The position numbers and the translations under genes were made by a program. Positions 27,051 through 34,724 of a stretch of DNA of 64,000 nt are shown piece by piece; position 1 is the first letter of the stretch, and each line of letters begins with the position of its first letter. The stretch comes from Polyangiaceae bacterium (GTDB lineage: Bacteria > Myxococcota_A > Polyangia > Polyangiales > Polyangiaceae). The notes below the pieces were generated by a model. It made no database searches, was not told where the DNA came from, and saw only the letters and a list, made by a program, of their open reading frames with translations. Location of the stretch: contig JAQSWN010000038.1 in assembly GCA_029266615.1 (NCBI GenBank), positions 1-64,000 of the forward strand, written 5' to 3'.

Positions 27051-27116
27051 GGCGTGGTCTCTGAATCTGCTGAGGTTGAGGGGTCGGAAGTCTGCGGTGG
27101 AGGTGGGGCGGCGGCG

Positions 27117-27623
27117 TTAGCCCACCAATTGGCGTTCGATCGTGTTGTCACCGATGCGCGTGACGAAGCCGGCGATGAGGGACGGATCCTCTTTGCGCTC
27201 GAGCACGATCTTGCGCGAGGTGGCGCTCTCCAGCTCTGCCACCAGCTTTTGATAGAAGCTGTCCGGCATCGGCCTCGCGCTCGTCACGGTGGCGCGAACG
27301 ACGCCCGCCTTTTCGTCGCTGAAACGGTCTAGACGCCGCGCGATGTCCGGCACGACGCGCAGCTTCTTGCGCGAGGAGAGCAGCCTGATCAGGTTCAAGG
27401 CGTTGCCAGCGAGGCCGAGGCGCGCCGCGACGTCCGCGAGCACGGCTTCGCGCTTTTCGGCCTCGATGATCGGATTGTCCAGCACGGCGCGGAGCTCCGC
27501 GCTGCCCGAGTAAACCTGGGCGAAGCGACGGACCTGCTCGGTGATCGACGCGAGTTGGTTGGTCTCCACGCCCAGCTCGAAGATAGCGCGGGCGTAGCGG
27601 TCGGCGACGGGGGCTTGGCTCAT
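27117..27623 (-). CDS. atpH: ATP synthase F1 delta subunit
   Basis: A 168-residue peripheral-stalk subunit. It begins APVADRYARAIFELGVE, has NLIRLLSSRKKLRVVPDIA in the middle and ends with the strand pair PSLIAGFVTRIGDNTIERQL seen in delta/OSCP proteins. It is slightly short for the family. The ATG overlaps the atpF stop by four bases. Confidence 0.94.
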   Translation of the reverse strand: MSQAPVADRYARAIFELGVETNQLASITEQVRRFAQVYSGSAELRAVLDNPIIEAEKREAVLADVAARLGLAGNALNLIRLLSSRKKLRVVPDIARRLDRFSDEKAGVVRATVTSARPMPDSFYQKLVAELESATSRKIVLERKEDPSLIAGFVTRIGDNTIERQLVG

Positions 27624-28387
27624 AGTCTTCCTCGCAGGGCGGCACCGGAGGCCTTGATGGAGGCCAGGTACTCGTCACCCAGACGGACCTGATCGCTTTC
27701 GCCAATCTTGGCGGCGATGCTGACCTCGGCGGACCGGACGGCGGCACGCACCGTCTCGCGCAGCAGCTCCTCGCGCGCGGCCTTGAGCTCCTGCTCGATT
27801 AACGTGCGGGCGTCGCGCTCCAGGCGGGTGCGACGCTCTTTGGCCTCGCTCACGATGCGCGCGCCCTCGGCCTCGCTCTGCTCTTTGGCCTCGCGCTTGA
27901 TGCGCGCGACCTCTTCGTCGATCTCGTCCAGCTGCTTCTGGTACTTGGCGAGCGAAGCCTCTGCCTCTGCCTTCATCTTGGCCGCGTCCTCCATGCCCTT
28001 CATGATGCCGACCTGGCGCGCCTTGAGCGCGTCCGCGATCGGCTTCCTTCCGAACTTGAAGATGAGCCAGTAGAGGATGCCGGCGTTGAGGAGGAGCGCA
28101 CCGAAGGGCACGGGCATGCCCTTGGGACGCCACAGCAGGCCAGGCTCCACGCCTTCCTTCTCGCCCAAAAAGCCGTAGCCCCAGTTGATGTCGTCGAAGG
28201 TCGGTGCGTGATCACCGTGACCCTCCGCGTGAGCTTCGCCGTGACCCTCCGCGTGGCCTTCGGCCGGGACGTGCGCGCCAGCGGCCGGCGCGTGCTCGCC
28301 GTGATCGTGCTGGCTGGCGGCGGCGGCGGGCAGCGCGAGCGCGGCTCCGAACGAGACGAGAGCGGCGATGCGAGAAAGGTGCTTCAT
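27620..28387 (-). CDS. atpF: ATP synthase F0 b subunit with His-rich exported N-terminus
   Basis: A 255-residue protein, far longer than the usual 155-170. Residues 1-25 look like a cleavable signal peptide (ALVSFGAALALPAAAAS). Residues about 27-60 are very rich in His, Gly and Glu (HDHGEHAPAAGAH, then further GH/EGH repeats). The membrane helix PFGALLLNAGILYWLIFKFG is at about 93-112. The long charged stalk helix follows, ending with EVSIAAKIGESDQVRLGDEYL. An outward-facing metal-binding segment is inferred; some deltaproteobacterial b subunits also have a signal-like extension. It follows the b' gene with a TGATG overlap. Confidence 0.92.
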   Translation of the reverse strand: MKHLSRIAALVSFGAALALPAAAASQHDHGEHAPAAGAHVPAEGHAEGHGEAHAEGHGDHAPTFDDINWGYGFLGEKEGVEPGLLWRPKGMPVPFGALLLNAGILYWLIFKFGRKPIADALKARQVGIMKGMEDAAKMKAEAEASLAKYQKQLDEIDEEVARIKREAKEQSEAEGARIVSEAKERRTRLERDARTLIEQELKAAREELLRETVRAAVRSAEVSIAAKIGESDQVRLGDEYLASIKASGAALRGRL

Positions 28388-28833
28388 CAGTTGGTCTCCC
28401 GCCCGAGGACGCGCGTGGCGATGTCGCCCGCGAGCCGCTCCGCCTGCTTACCGAGCTCGAAGCGAATCCCGTTCACCTCGGTTTCGATGCGGCGGCGGCC
28501 GTCTTCCACGATTCTGGCGGCGGCGGTGCGCGCCTCGTTCAAGATCTCCGCTTCGAGCTTGGTGGTCTCCGCGCGGAGGCGGTCGCGTTCTTGAGCGGCG
28601 GCTTGATGCACACGCGACAGCTCGGTCTCGTAGCGCTGCAAGAGCTCGCCCGCTTGCTCTTCCAGCTCTCGCGCGGTGGCGCGAGCGCCTTCCGTGCGCT
28701 CTTCGCGTAGCGCGAAGACCTTGAGCATGGGGTCGAACAAGAGCGGCTTGAGCACCGCGATCAAGAAGACGAAGATGACGACCTGGAACACAACGACGTT
28801 GTTGAAATCCAGGTCGATGGGGCTGGTGCTCAT
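28387..28833 (-). CDS. ATP synthase F0 b' (second b-type) subunit
   Basis: A 148-residue protein starting at the ATG at 28833 (STSPIDLDFNN). An upstream extension adds an unlikely Arg-rich leader. One membrane helix (VVVFQVVIFVFLIAVLKPLLF) is followed by a long helical stalk rich in Glu/Arg/Ala. With atpF this makes a heterodimeric peripheral stalk, as in photosynthetic bacteria and many deltaproteobacteria. It is the first gene of the atp operon; the 130 bases upstream to folK hold the promoter. No strong ribosome site is seen. Confidence 0.88.
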   Translation of the reverse strand: MSTSPIDLDFNNVVVFQVVIFVFLIAVLKPLLFDPMLKVFALREERTEGARATARELEEQAGELLQRYETELSRVHQAAAQERDRLRAETTKLEAEILNEARTAAARIVEDGRRRIETEVNGIRFELGKQAERLAGDIATRVLGRETN

Positions 28834-28963
28834 CGCGAGCGAACGCGGGGCAGGCAGCAAGTGAGTAAGGGCGCCAAATCCGGTCATCGGCGCGCGCGCT
28901 CGTACCACCTCGACATGTATCTGTCTACCGAACCCGGCGGAGTATTACGGCCCAAGTGCGAAC

Positions 28964-29482
28964 CTATTCCGCTCTGCCTGCACGCCAGCCGTCGTTCGTT
29001 TCGAGACGCCGCACGCCAGCCGCTCCGAGCGCTCGAAAGAAGTCGGCATAGGACCGCCCTGACCCCGGCTCGTAGGCGAGAGGCGCCACGTCCAAGAGAG
29101 GCGCGAGCGCAAAGGCGCGACGGGACAGCTCCGGGTGCGGAAGCGTCAGGCCCGGCTCTGCGAGCTCCAGGCCCGGGCTGAACAATAGATCCAGGTCCAG
29201 CGTGCGCGGCCCCCACCTTTCCCGTCGTTCGCGCCCGTGCTGGCGTTCGATGGCCAGCAGGGCTTGGAGGAGGGGCTGGGGGTCGAGGCAGGAATCCAGC
29301 AGCACGGCCGCGTTCAGGTAGTCGGGTTGGGGGGGGCCCACCGCAGCGGTCTCATACAAAGGAGAGACGCCTCTCACCTCTCCGAGCGCCGCCAGGGCGG
29401 CGAGAGCCGATCGGAGCGTTCCGACGCGGTCGCCGAGGTTGGCTCCCAGGCCAATCACGTACTGGCGGCGTGCCTCGAGCAT
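28964..29482 (-). CDS. folK: 2-amino-4-hydroxy-6-hydroxymethyldihydropteridine diphosphokinase
   Basis: A 172-residue HPPK of the folate pathway, transferring pyrophosphate from ATP to the pterin. Motifs present are YVIGLGANLGDRVGTL, SPLYETAAVGPPQPDYLNAA, the family signature RWGPRTLDLDLLF, and LTLPHPELSRRAFALAPLLD. Length is standard. It is divergent from the TatA-like gene across 53 bases and upstream of the atp operon on the same strand. Confidence 0.95.
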   Translation of the reverse strand: MLEARRQYVIGLGANLGDRVGTLRSALAALAALGEVRGVSPLYETAAVGPPQPDYLNAAVLLDSCLDPQPLLQALLAIERQHGRERRERWGPRTLDLDLLFSPGLELAEPGLTLPHPELSRRAFALAPLLDVAPLAYEPGSGRSYADFFRALGAAGVRRLETNDGWRAGRAE

Positions 29483-29535
29483 GGGCGGTGCTTACACCCC
29501 TCGCTCCGTGCCGCCAATTGCGTTAGACGCCTACG

Positions 29536-29700
29536 ATGCTCGGTCTCTCGTCTGGGGAGCTCACCCTCTTCGGGTTGCTCGTCTTCGCCGTCCTCTCGGC
29601 GCGATTCTGGCCGGCCGCCGGGGCGAGGCTCGCGGAAAGGCTTGGCGGAGCCGGTCCTGCCCCGAAGTCGGAGCGGACGAACGACGGGGACTCGACTTAG
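29536..29700 (+). CDS. TatA-like mini-protein
   Basis: A 54-residue open frame. It begins MLGLSSGELTLFGLLVFAVL, then ARFWPAAGARLAERLG and a charged polar tail. This copies the TatA/TatE layout: short N-terminus with GLSxxEL, one membrane helix, an amphipathic helix, an acidic tail. The FG hinge of true TatA is replaced by AR. It may be a degenerate Tat component or an unrelated small membrane protein. It ends 13 bases before the next gene and is probably in the same operon. Confidence 0.5.
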   Translation: MLGLSSGELTLFGLLVFAVLSARFWPAAGARLAERLGGAGPAPKSERTNDGDST

Positions 29701-29713
29701 ACTGAGATTCTAA

Positions 29714-32173
29714 GTGGTGCCCGATCCTCCGGCCGGAAGCGAAGCGGGGAGCTCGACTGGCAGCTCCTCTGGGAGCGCGTCCGAAGTCGGAGCCCTGATT
29801 TTCGTGAGCGACGCTTCAGCAGAAGCCGATCGCTTCATCTCGGCGCTACGCGCTCGAGGCTATCAAGTGGTGGACGTTCCGCTCGGGCTGCTCGTCAACC
29901 GCGTCTCCGTGCAGCGCCCTGCGCTCATCCTTTGCGATGCCGATGCACCTGGCGCTGTAGAGAGCGTCGAGCGCATTCACCGCGACGTGCCGGGCGGGCA
30001 TCGTGTGGACGTCGTCTTCATTCGCGAGCGCGGCGCTCATAGCGCGCCCGAGCTCACGGGCATCATCGAGCGCGAGGGCAGCGGCTCTTTCGACCGCCCG
30101 GTGGACGACGCGGCGCTGACGCGTAAGGTCGAGGCGCTGATCGGACCGCCAACGCGTCACGAGCCGCGGCCCCGCTTGGCGCCAGGTGGTCGCGCACCGA
30201 TCCTCGTGGCCGCGACGCGGCGTCCATTTCGATACGAACAGAAGTCGAGCCCCTCGGCGGCGCCCGAGCGTCCTCCGAGTCAGCCGCCGAAGAGCGCTAC
30301 CTGGGTCGCGCCCGCGCCGTCCTCACCGCCAAGCGCACCCGGGAGCTCTCCGGTCAGCGCTCCCGACGCGGTCGTCCCGCCCCCCGCGAGCCTCCGCCGA
30401 GAAGACGCACCTCCGCCGCTGTCGATGGCGCCGAACGCGCAGCAGCTCCCGCAAGCGCGGCTCAGCCCCGAGCTCGAAATGCTGCTAGGCAGAGCAGAGC
30501 AGCGAGTCACTCAGGGCCGCACCTCCGTTGCGCCGCCTTCGGATCGACTCTCGCCGGAAGCAGAGCTGGAAGCGATTCTTCCGAACGACGTGCTCGCCGC
30601 GTTGGACGAACCGCTCGATCTCGACGACGGCGACGAGAGCGACGCCGGCCCGAGCACGCACGGTGGAGACGAGCGCGGTAGCACGCGCGGCACAGCTGGA
30701 ACCGGCACCAAGACCAACAGCGGCAGCAAAGCACCAGGCCCCGAAAAGAGCGCGGCCGGGCACCCGAGCGCCGAGGTGCAGCCTAGCGAGCCGGGCAAGA
30801 CCGAGCCTCCGCCCAGCCGCGAAACGGAGCCGCCCAAGACGCCACCGAACATGCCGCTCCGCGCGCCCGTGGAGAGCCTCGGTTCCGATCCCGCGCCCGC
30901 ACCACCAAGCGATGGCGAGCAGCGCGGCACCGCGGCGGGCGTTCCTTCGGAGCTCCCGCCCCCGAGCGTCGCGCAGGGCGCAGCGCCGGAGCCCAGCCCC
31001 GATCATCCGCAGCAGATTTCGACCAAGCCGCCGCGCGCCACCGCCAACACGCCGCCGGAGCCCTTACACATCGCGCCCGCGCCCGCGCCGCCCGCGGTCC
31101 TCGCCGCCCCCTTGCCGCTCCAGCTCCCAACGACGCTGCGCGCCGGTGAGGCAATCCAATGCCTCGCGGTCGCGGTGCGCTCGCGTTACACGGGCGCGGT
31201 CGCCTTCGAAGCCCCGGACGGAATTCGTCGCATCGTGTTCCGCGACGGAGACTTCGTCACCGCCGCGACGAGCGTGGACGCGGAGTCGCTCGTCGCATGC
31301 CTCATCGAGCGCGGCACCCTGCCGGCGGACGCAAGCGCCAAGCTGGGCCGCAAGCTGCCCCTGTTCGGTCGACACGCGGGCGCGGCTCTCATCGCTCATG
31401 GCTACTTGCAGCAAGACGAGCTTTGGCCGGTGCTCCGCACCCACGCGGAGTGGCTGATCGGTCGCATCGCGCGGCTCGAACGCGGCGAGACGGGTGTCGA
31501 GCCAGAAGTGCCGCCGCGCCTCGCAACGGAGCCCGCCGTGTTCGGCGGCGCGACGGGCGCGGAGGTGCTGGTCGACCTCGTGCGCCGAGTGTCGCCACCG
31601 GACATGTCGATCGCGCGTCTCGGCGGCGCGGGCGTACGGCTACGCGGTGGCCCGAGCCTGAGCTTGCTCGGCGAGTGCGCATTGGAAGCGGACGAAGTGG
31701 AGCTCGTGCGCTCGCTCGACGGTGAGACTTTGGGCGACGTGATCGCCCGCGCACGCTCGCGCGATTTCGGCAGCGCGATCCTCGCCCTGGTCGCGCTCGG
31801 AGTCTTGGAAAAGTCGGGCGCGCTCCCCGAGCCGCGTCGCCCTGCGCCTGGAATCGCGGAGCGCCCTGAGCTCGACCGGCTCGATCACGAAGCGCTCCGG
31901 AAACGTATCGCTGCTCGACGCGCGCTCGTCGATGAAGGTGACTACTTCGCGCTCCTCGGGGTCGGCCGGGGCGCGACTGGTTACGATGTGCGACGCGCTT
32001 ACACGCAGCTACGTGAGGAGCTCGACCCCACACGAATCCTCACCGCGACGACCGCGGACTTACGCGACGACGTCGACGCGATCCTTTCGTTGCTGGACGA
32101 AGCGTACGAGATCCTGTCCGACGATTTGCGACGCGAGCGTTACCGTCGCGCGCTCGAAGCCTCACCAGCCTGA
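29714..32173 (+). CDS. Receiver-like / DUF4388 / J-like domain regulator
   Basis: An 819-residue cytoplasmic protein starting at GTG. Residues about 25-155 resemble a response-regulator receiver: D33 early, LILCDADAPG with D75 at the phosphoacceptor position, and FDRPV where Lys-Pro usually sits. Residues about 160-470 are a Pro/Ser/Glu-rich linker. Residues about 475-640 are a DUF4388 (PATAN-like) module (YTGAVAFEAPDGIRRIVFRD, GDFVTAAT). The C-terminal 70 residues resemble a DnaJ J domain (DYFALLGVGRGATGYDVRRA, DEAYEILSDDLRRERYR), but the HPD motif is missing (LREELDP instead). Such multidomain regulators are typical of myxobacteria. It precedes the kinase gene on the same strand across 134 bases. 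Confidence 0.75.
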   Translation: MVPDPPAGSEAGSSTGSSSGSASEVGALIFVSDASAEADRFISALRARGYQVVDVPLGLLVNRVSVQRPALILCDADAPGAVESVERIHRDVPGGHRVDVVFIRERGAHSAPELTGIIEREGSGSFDRPVDDAALTRKVEALIGPPTRHEPRPRLAPGGRAPILVAATRRPFRYEQKSSPSAAPERPPSQPPKSATWVAPAPSSPPSAPGSSPVSAPDAVVPPPASLRREDAPPPLSMAPNAQQLPQARLSPELEMLLGRAEQRVTQGRTSVAPPSDRLSPEAELEAILPNDVLAALDEPLDLDDGDESDAGPSTHGGDERGSTRGTAGTGTKTNSGSKAPGPEKSAAGHPSAEVQPSEPGKTEPPPSRETEPPKTPPNMPLRAPVESLGSDPAPAPPSDGEQRGTAAGVPSELPPPSVAQGAAPEPSPDHPQQISTKPPRATANTPPEPLHIAPAPAPPAVLAAPLPLQLPTTLRAGEAIQCLAVAVRSRYTGAVAFEAPDGIRRIVFRDGDFVTAATSVDAESLVACLIERGTLPADASAKLGRKLPLFGRHAGAALIAHGYLQQDELWPVLRTHAEWLIGRIARLERGETGVEPEVPPRLATEPAVFGGATGAEVLVDLVRRVSPPDMSIARLGGAGVRLRGGPSLSLLGECALEADEVELVRSLDGETLGDVIARARSRDFGSAILALVALGVLEKSGALPEPRRPAPGIAERPELDRLDHEALRKRIAARRALVDEGDYFALLGVGRGATGYDVRRAYTQLREELDPTRILTATTADLRDDVDAILSLLDEAYEILSDDLRRERYRRALEASPA

Positions 32174-32307
32174 AGGGTGGCGGCGCAGCTTTCGAAATCG
32201 CGACCATCCAAAGCGCCCCACCGAGGCGGTTCGCTACCGACGGATTCGGATCCGGGACTGGCAAACGGCGGTTTGGCGCTGGCGCGGAAGTTGCCAATGA
32301 GTTGGCG

Positions 32308-33744
32308 ATGTCCGCCGCCCCTCAATCCAGCGAAACCAGCGCCGAGGGCATTGTGATCGCCCGGAAGTACCGGCTCGAGAGCCTGCTGGGCGAAGGCGGG
32401 ATGGGGGCGGTGTGGCGCGCCTTCAACCTCCAGCTGGAGGTGCCGGTCGCGATCAAGCTGCTCCGCTCCGACCTCGCCGCCACGGACCTGGGCGAGCGCT
32501 TGCGCGTCGAGGCGCGCGCCGCCGCCAAGCTCGTGCACCCGAGCATCGTCCGCATCTTCGACATCGGAGAGTCGGACAGCGGCGAGCCGTTCATCGTCAT
32601 GGAGCTGCTGAGCGGCGAGAGCCTGAGCCAGCTGCTGCTGCGCGGTGCTCTGCCAGCCGTGAATGCCGTACAGTTGCTGCTCCCCATCGCGGAAGCGCTC
32701 TCGCTGGCGCACTCGCGCGGCGTCGTGCACCGCGATTTGAAACCAGACAACATTTTCCTTTCGCGCGAAGGGAGCGTGCTGCAGCCCAAGCTGCTGGACT
32801 TCGGCATCGCCAAGGTGACGAGCGGCGCCATCGCGGGCGGCCCCACGCTCACACAGACCGGAACGCTGCTCGGTAGCCCGGACTACATGTCGCCGGAGCA
32901 AGCCTACGCGCAGCCGGACGTGGACGAGCGCTCGGACGTCTGGGCCTTCTCGGTCGTCCTGTACGAGGCGCTGGCCGGCCACACGCCATTCCGCGGAGAA
33001 AGCGTGGCGTCGATCCTCCGCAGCGTGGTGCAAGACGAGCCCCCGCCGCTGGAGCAAGTGGGCCACGTGGACCCGGCGCTGGCGGCGATCGTGCGGCGCG
33101 GAATGACGAAAGATCGCGACGCGCGCCCCGCCTCCATTTTCGAGCTGGGGCGAGAGCTGGCCCTCTGGCTGTTCTCGCAGGGCGTGTTGGAAGACATCAC
33201 GGGCGCCTCGCTCGAAGCGAAGTGGCTGGGTCGAAGCGCGGAGAACGATTCGTTCGCGTCGGCCGCGACTCCGCGCGCGCACCACGAGCACGCGACCCTG
33301 GTCTCGGTGGTGCACCCCTCCCCGCGCATCAGCGAGCAACCACTCGCGCTGCCGCTCAAGTCACGGCGCCCCTGGCTGCCAGTCGCGATCGCGGTCGGTA
33401 TGGCCGCGGCGGCGGCGGTGCTACTCACCCTGGTGCCGTTCAAGGACGGCTCGGTTGCAACGGCGGCGACACTGCCCGACGCCCCTCCAGTGGCGGAGCT
33501 GGCCGCGCCCCGCGCCGAATCTCCCGCCCCCGCGGCCCCCGCGCCGGCGCCGGTGGACGTGAGTGACATCCCCCCATTACCCGCGCCGGCGACGGTCGTG
33601 ACGGCGCAGGCGATCGTCAAACCCGCTCCGGCGCGTAACCAGTGGGCGTCGCGGCCTGCGGCGCCGCGCAGCCTGCCCCGCGCCCTCCCGCCGGAGCCCG
33701 CCCCCGCGCGCGAAAAGCGCGCCGATCTCCTCAACCCGTATTGA
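32308..33744 (+). CDS. Membrane Ser/Thr protein kinase (PknB/Hanks type)
   Basis: A 478-residue kinase from the ATG at 32308 (a TTG two codons earlier is possible). The Gly-rich loop LGEGGMGAVW is at 27-36, the catalytic Lys is in VAIK (Lys50), HRDLKPDN lies near 140, DFG near 165, and SPEQAYAQPDVDERSDVWAF follows. One membrane helix (LPVAIAVGMAAAAAVLLTLV) lies near 355-375. Beyond it is a Pro/Ala-rich outer tail ending DLLNPY. All catalytic residues are present. It is 8 bases upstream of the TPR-PEGA gene, which overlaps a Cys-rich lipoprotein gene. This suggests that the kinase reads an envelope signal from its operon partners. Confidence 0.93.
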   Translation: MSAAPQSSETSAEGIVIARKYRLESLLGEGGMGAVWRAFNLQLEVPVAIKLLRSDLAATDLGERLRVEARAAAKLVHPSIVRIFDIGESDSGEPFIVMELLSGESLSQLLLRGALPAVNAVQLLLPIAEALSLAHSRGVVHRDLKPDNIFLSREGSVLQPKLLDFGIAKVTSGAIAGGPTLTQTGTLLGSPDYMSPEQAYAQPDVDERSDVWAFSVVLYEALAGHTPFRGESVASILRSVVQDEPPPLEQVGHVDPALAAIVRRGMTKDRDARPASIFELGRELALWLFSQGVLEDITGASLEAKWLGRSAENDSFASAATPRAHHEHATLVSVVHPSPRISEQPLALPLKSRRPWLPVAIAVGMAAAAAVLLTLVPFKDGSVATAATLPDAPPVAELAAPRAESPAPAAPAPAPVDVSDIPPLPAPATVVTAQAIVKPAPARNQWASRPAAPRSLPRALPPEPAPAREKRADLLNPY

Positions 33745-33752
33745 AGCGAGCG

Positions 33753-34724
33753 ATGTTCGTCCGGTCCTGCGCCGCTCTGCTCTCACTATCGCTCTCATTT
33801 GCTCACCCTGCGTTCGCGGACGCCCCCAGCAGCGAAGCCGCGGTCGAGTCGCGGCGCAGCGCCGCCAAGGTGAAGTTTCAGCGCGGCTCCGAGCTTTACG
33901 AAGCCGGGCAGTACGAAAAGGCCGTTCAAGCGTTCATGGAGGCGGATGCGCTCGCGCCGAGCGCCCCTTTGTCATTCAACATCGCGCGCGCCTACGAGCG
34001 CCTGGAGGACTCGAGCGGGGCCCTACGCTGGTACCGCGACTACCTTCGCCGTAGCCCGCGCGCGCCGAACGCGACCGAAGTGCGAGCGAGAGTCGCGGCG
34101 CTCTCAGCGAAGCTCGCGCAAACAGGGGTGCAGCAGCTTACGGTCGTTTCCATGCCCGTCGGCGCCTCCGTAATCGTGGACGGACGCTCGGTGGGCGTAA
34201 CGCCGTTCACGGGAGATCTCGCGTTGGGCAAACACCGCGTGAGCCTCGACCTGCCGGGCTACCGAAACCAGACCCAAGAAATCACGCTCGCTCCGAATGC
34301 GCCGACGGATCTCAGCTCCAACCTGGAGCCGGAGGCGGAACCGAAGCCCACCTCCGTGCCGGCCGCGTCCACGGATGCCGTCCCGGATCGAGGCGGAGGG
34401 CGTCGATTCGGCATCGCGCCGTGGATTGTCGCCGGAGGTGGCCTCGCAACCCTGGGCAGTGCGCTCGGTTTCGAGCTGGCGCGACGCTCGCACGAGACCG
34501 ACGCCGAGAACGCGGCCGACCAGCCCACCTTTCAGGCCGAGACCGACGCCATGCAGCGTGATAAAACGACGGCGCGGGTGCTGGCCTCCGTCGGCGGCGC
34601 GCTCTTCATTACCGGAACCGTCATGCTTATCATCAACGACAAGGATCCCGCTCGCTCGGCCCCGCGCGTCGGTGTGGGCTGCACCTTCTCCGGCTGCACC
34701 GCCTCAGCGCGAGGCACGTTCTGA
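33753..34724 (+). CDS. Exported TPR-PEGA protein with C-terminal membrane segments
   Basis: A 323-residue protein from the ATG at 33753, immediately before a signal peptide (LLSLSLSFAHPAFA). Residues about 30-115 hold TPR units (FQRGSELYEAGQYEKAVQAF, FNIARAYERLEDSSGALRWY). Residues about 128-175 form a PEGA domain (VVSMPVGASVIVDGRSVGVT). Two hydrophobic segments follow (WIVAGGGLATLGSALGF and VLASVGGALFITGTVMLI), and the protein ends SARGTF. Two other genes in the window (46093-47805, 47989-48861) have similar organisation and ends. It sits between the kinase and the Cys-rich lipoprotein, coupled to the latter by a TGATG overlap. Confidence 0.8.
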   Translation: MFVRSCAALLSLSLSFAHPAFADAPSSEAAVESRRSAAKVKFQRGSELYEAGQYEKAVQAFMEADALAPSAPLSFNIARAYERLEDSSGALRWYRDYLRRSPRAPNATEVRARVAALSAKLAQTGVQQLTVVSMPVGASVIVDGRSVGVTPFTGDLALGKHRVSLDLPGYRNQTQEITLAPNAPTDLSSNLEPEAEPKPTSVPAASTDAVPDRGGGRRFGIAPWIVAGGGLATLGSALGFELARRSHETDAENAADQPTFQAETDAMQRDKTTARVLASVGGALFITGTVMLIINDKDPARSAPRVGVGCTFSGCTASARGTF

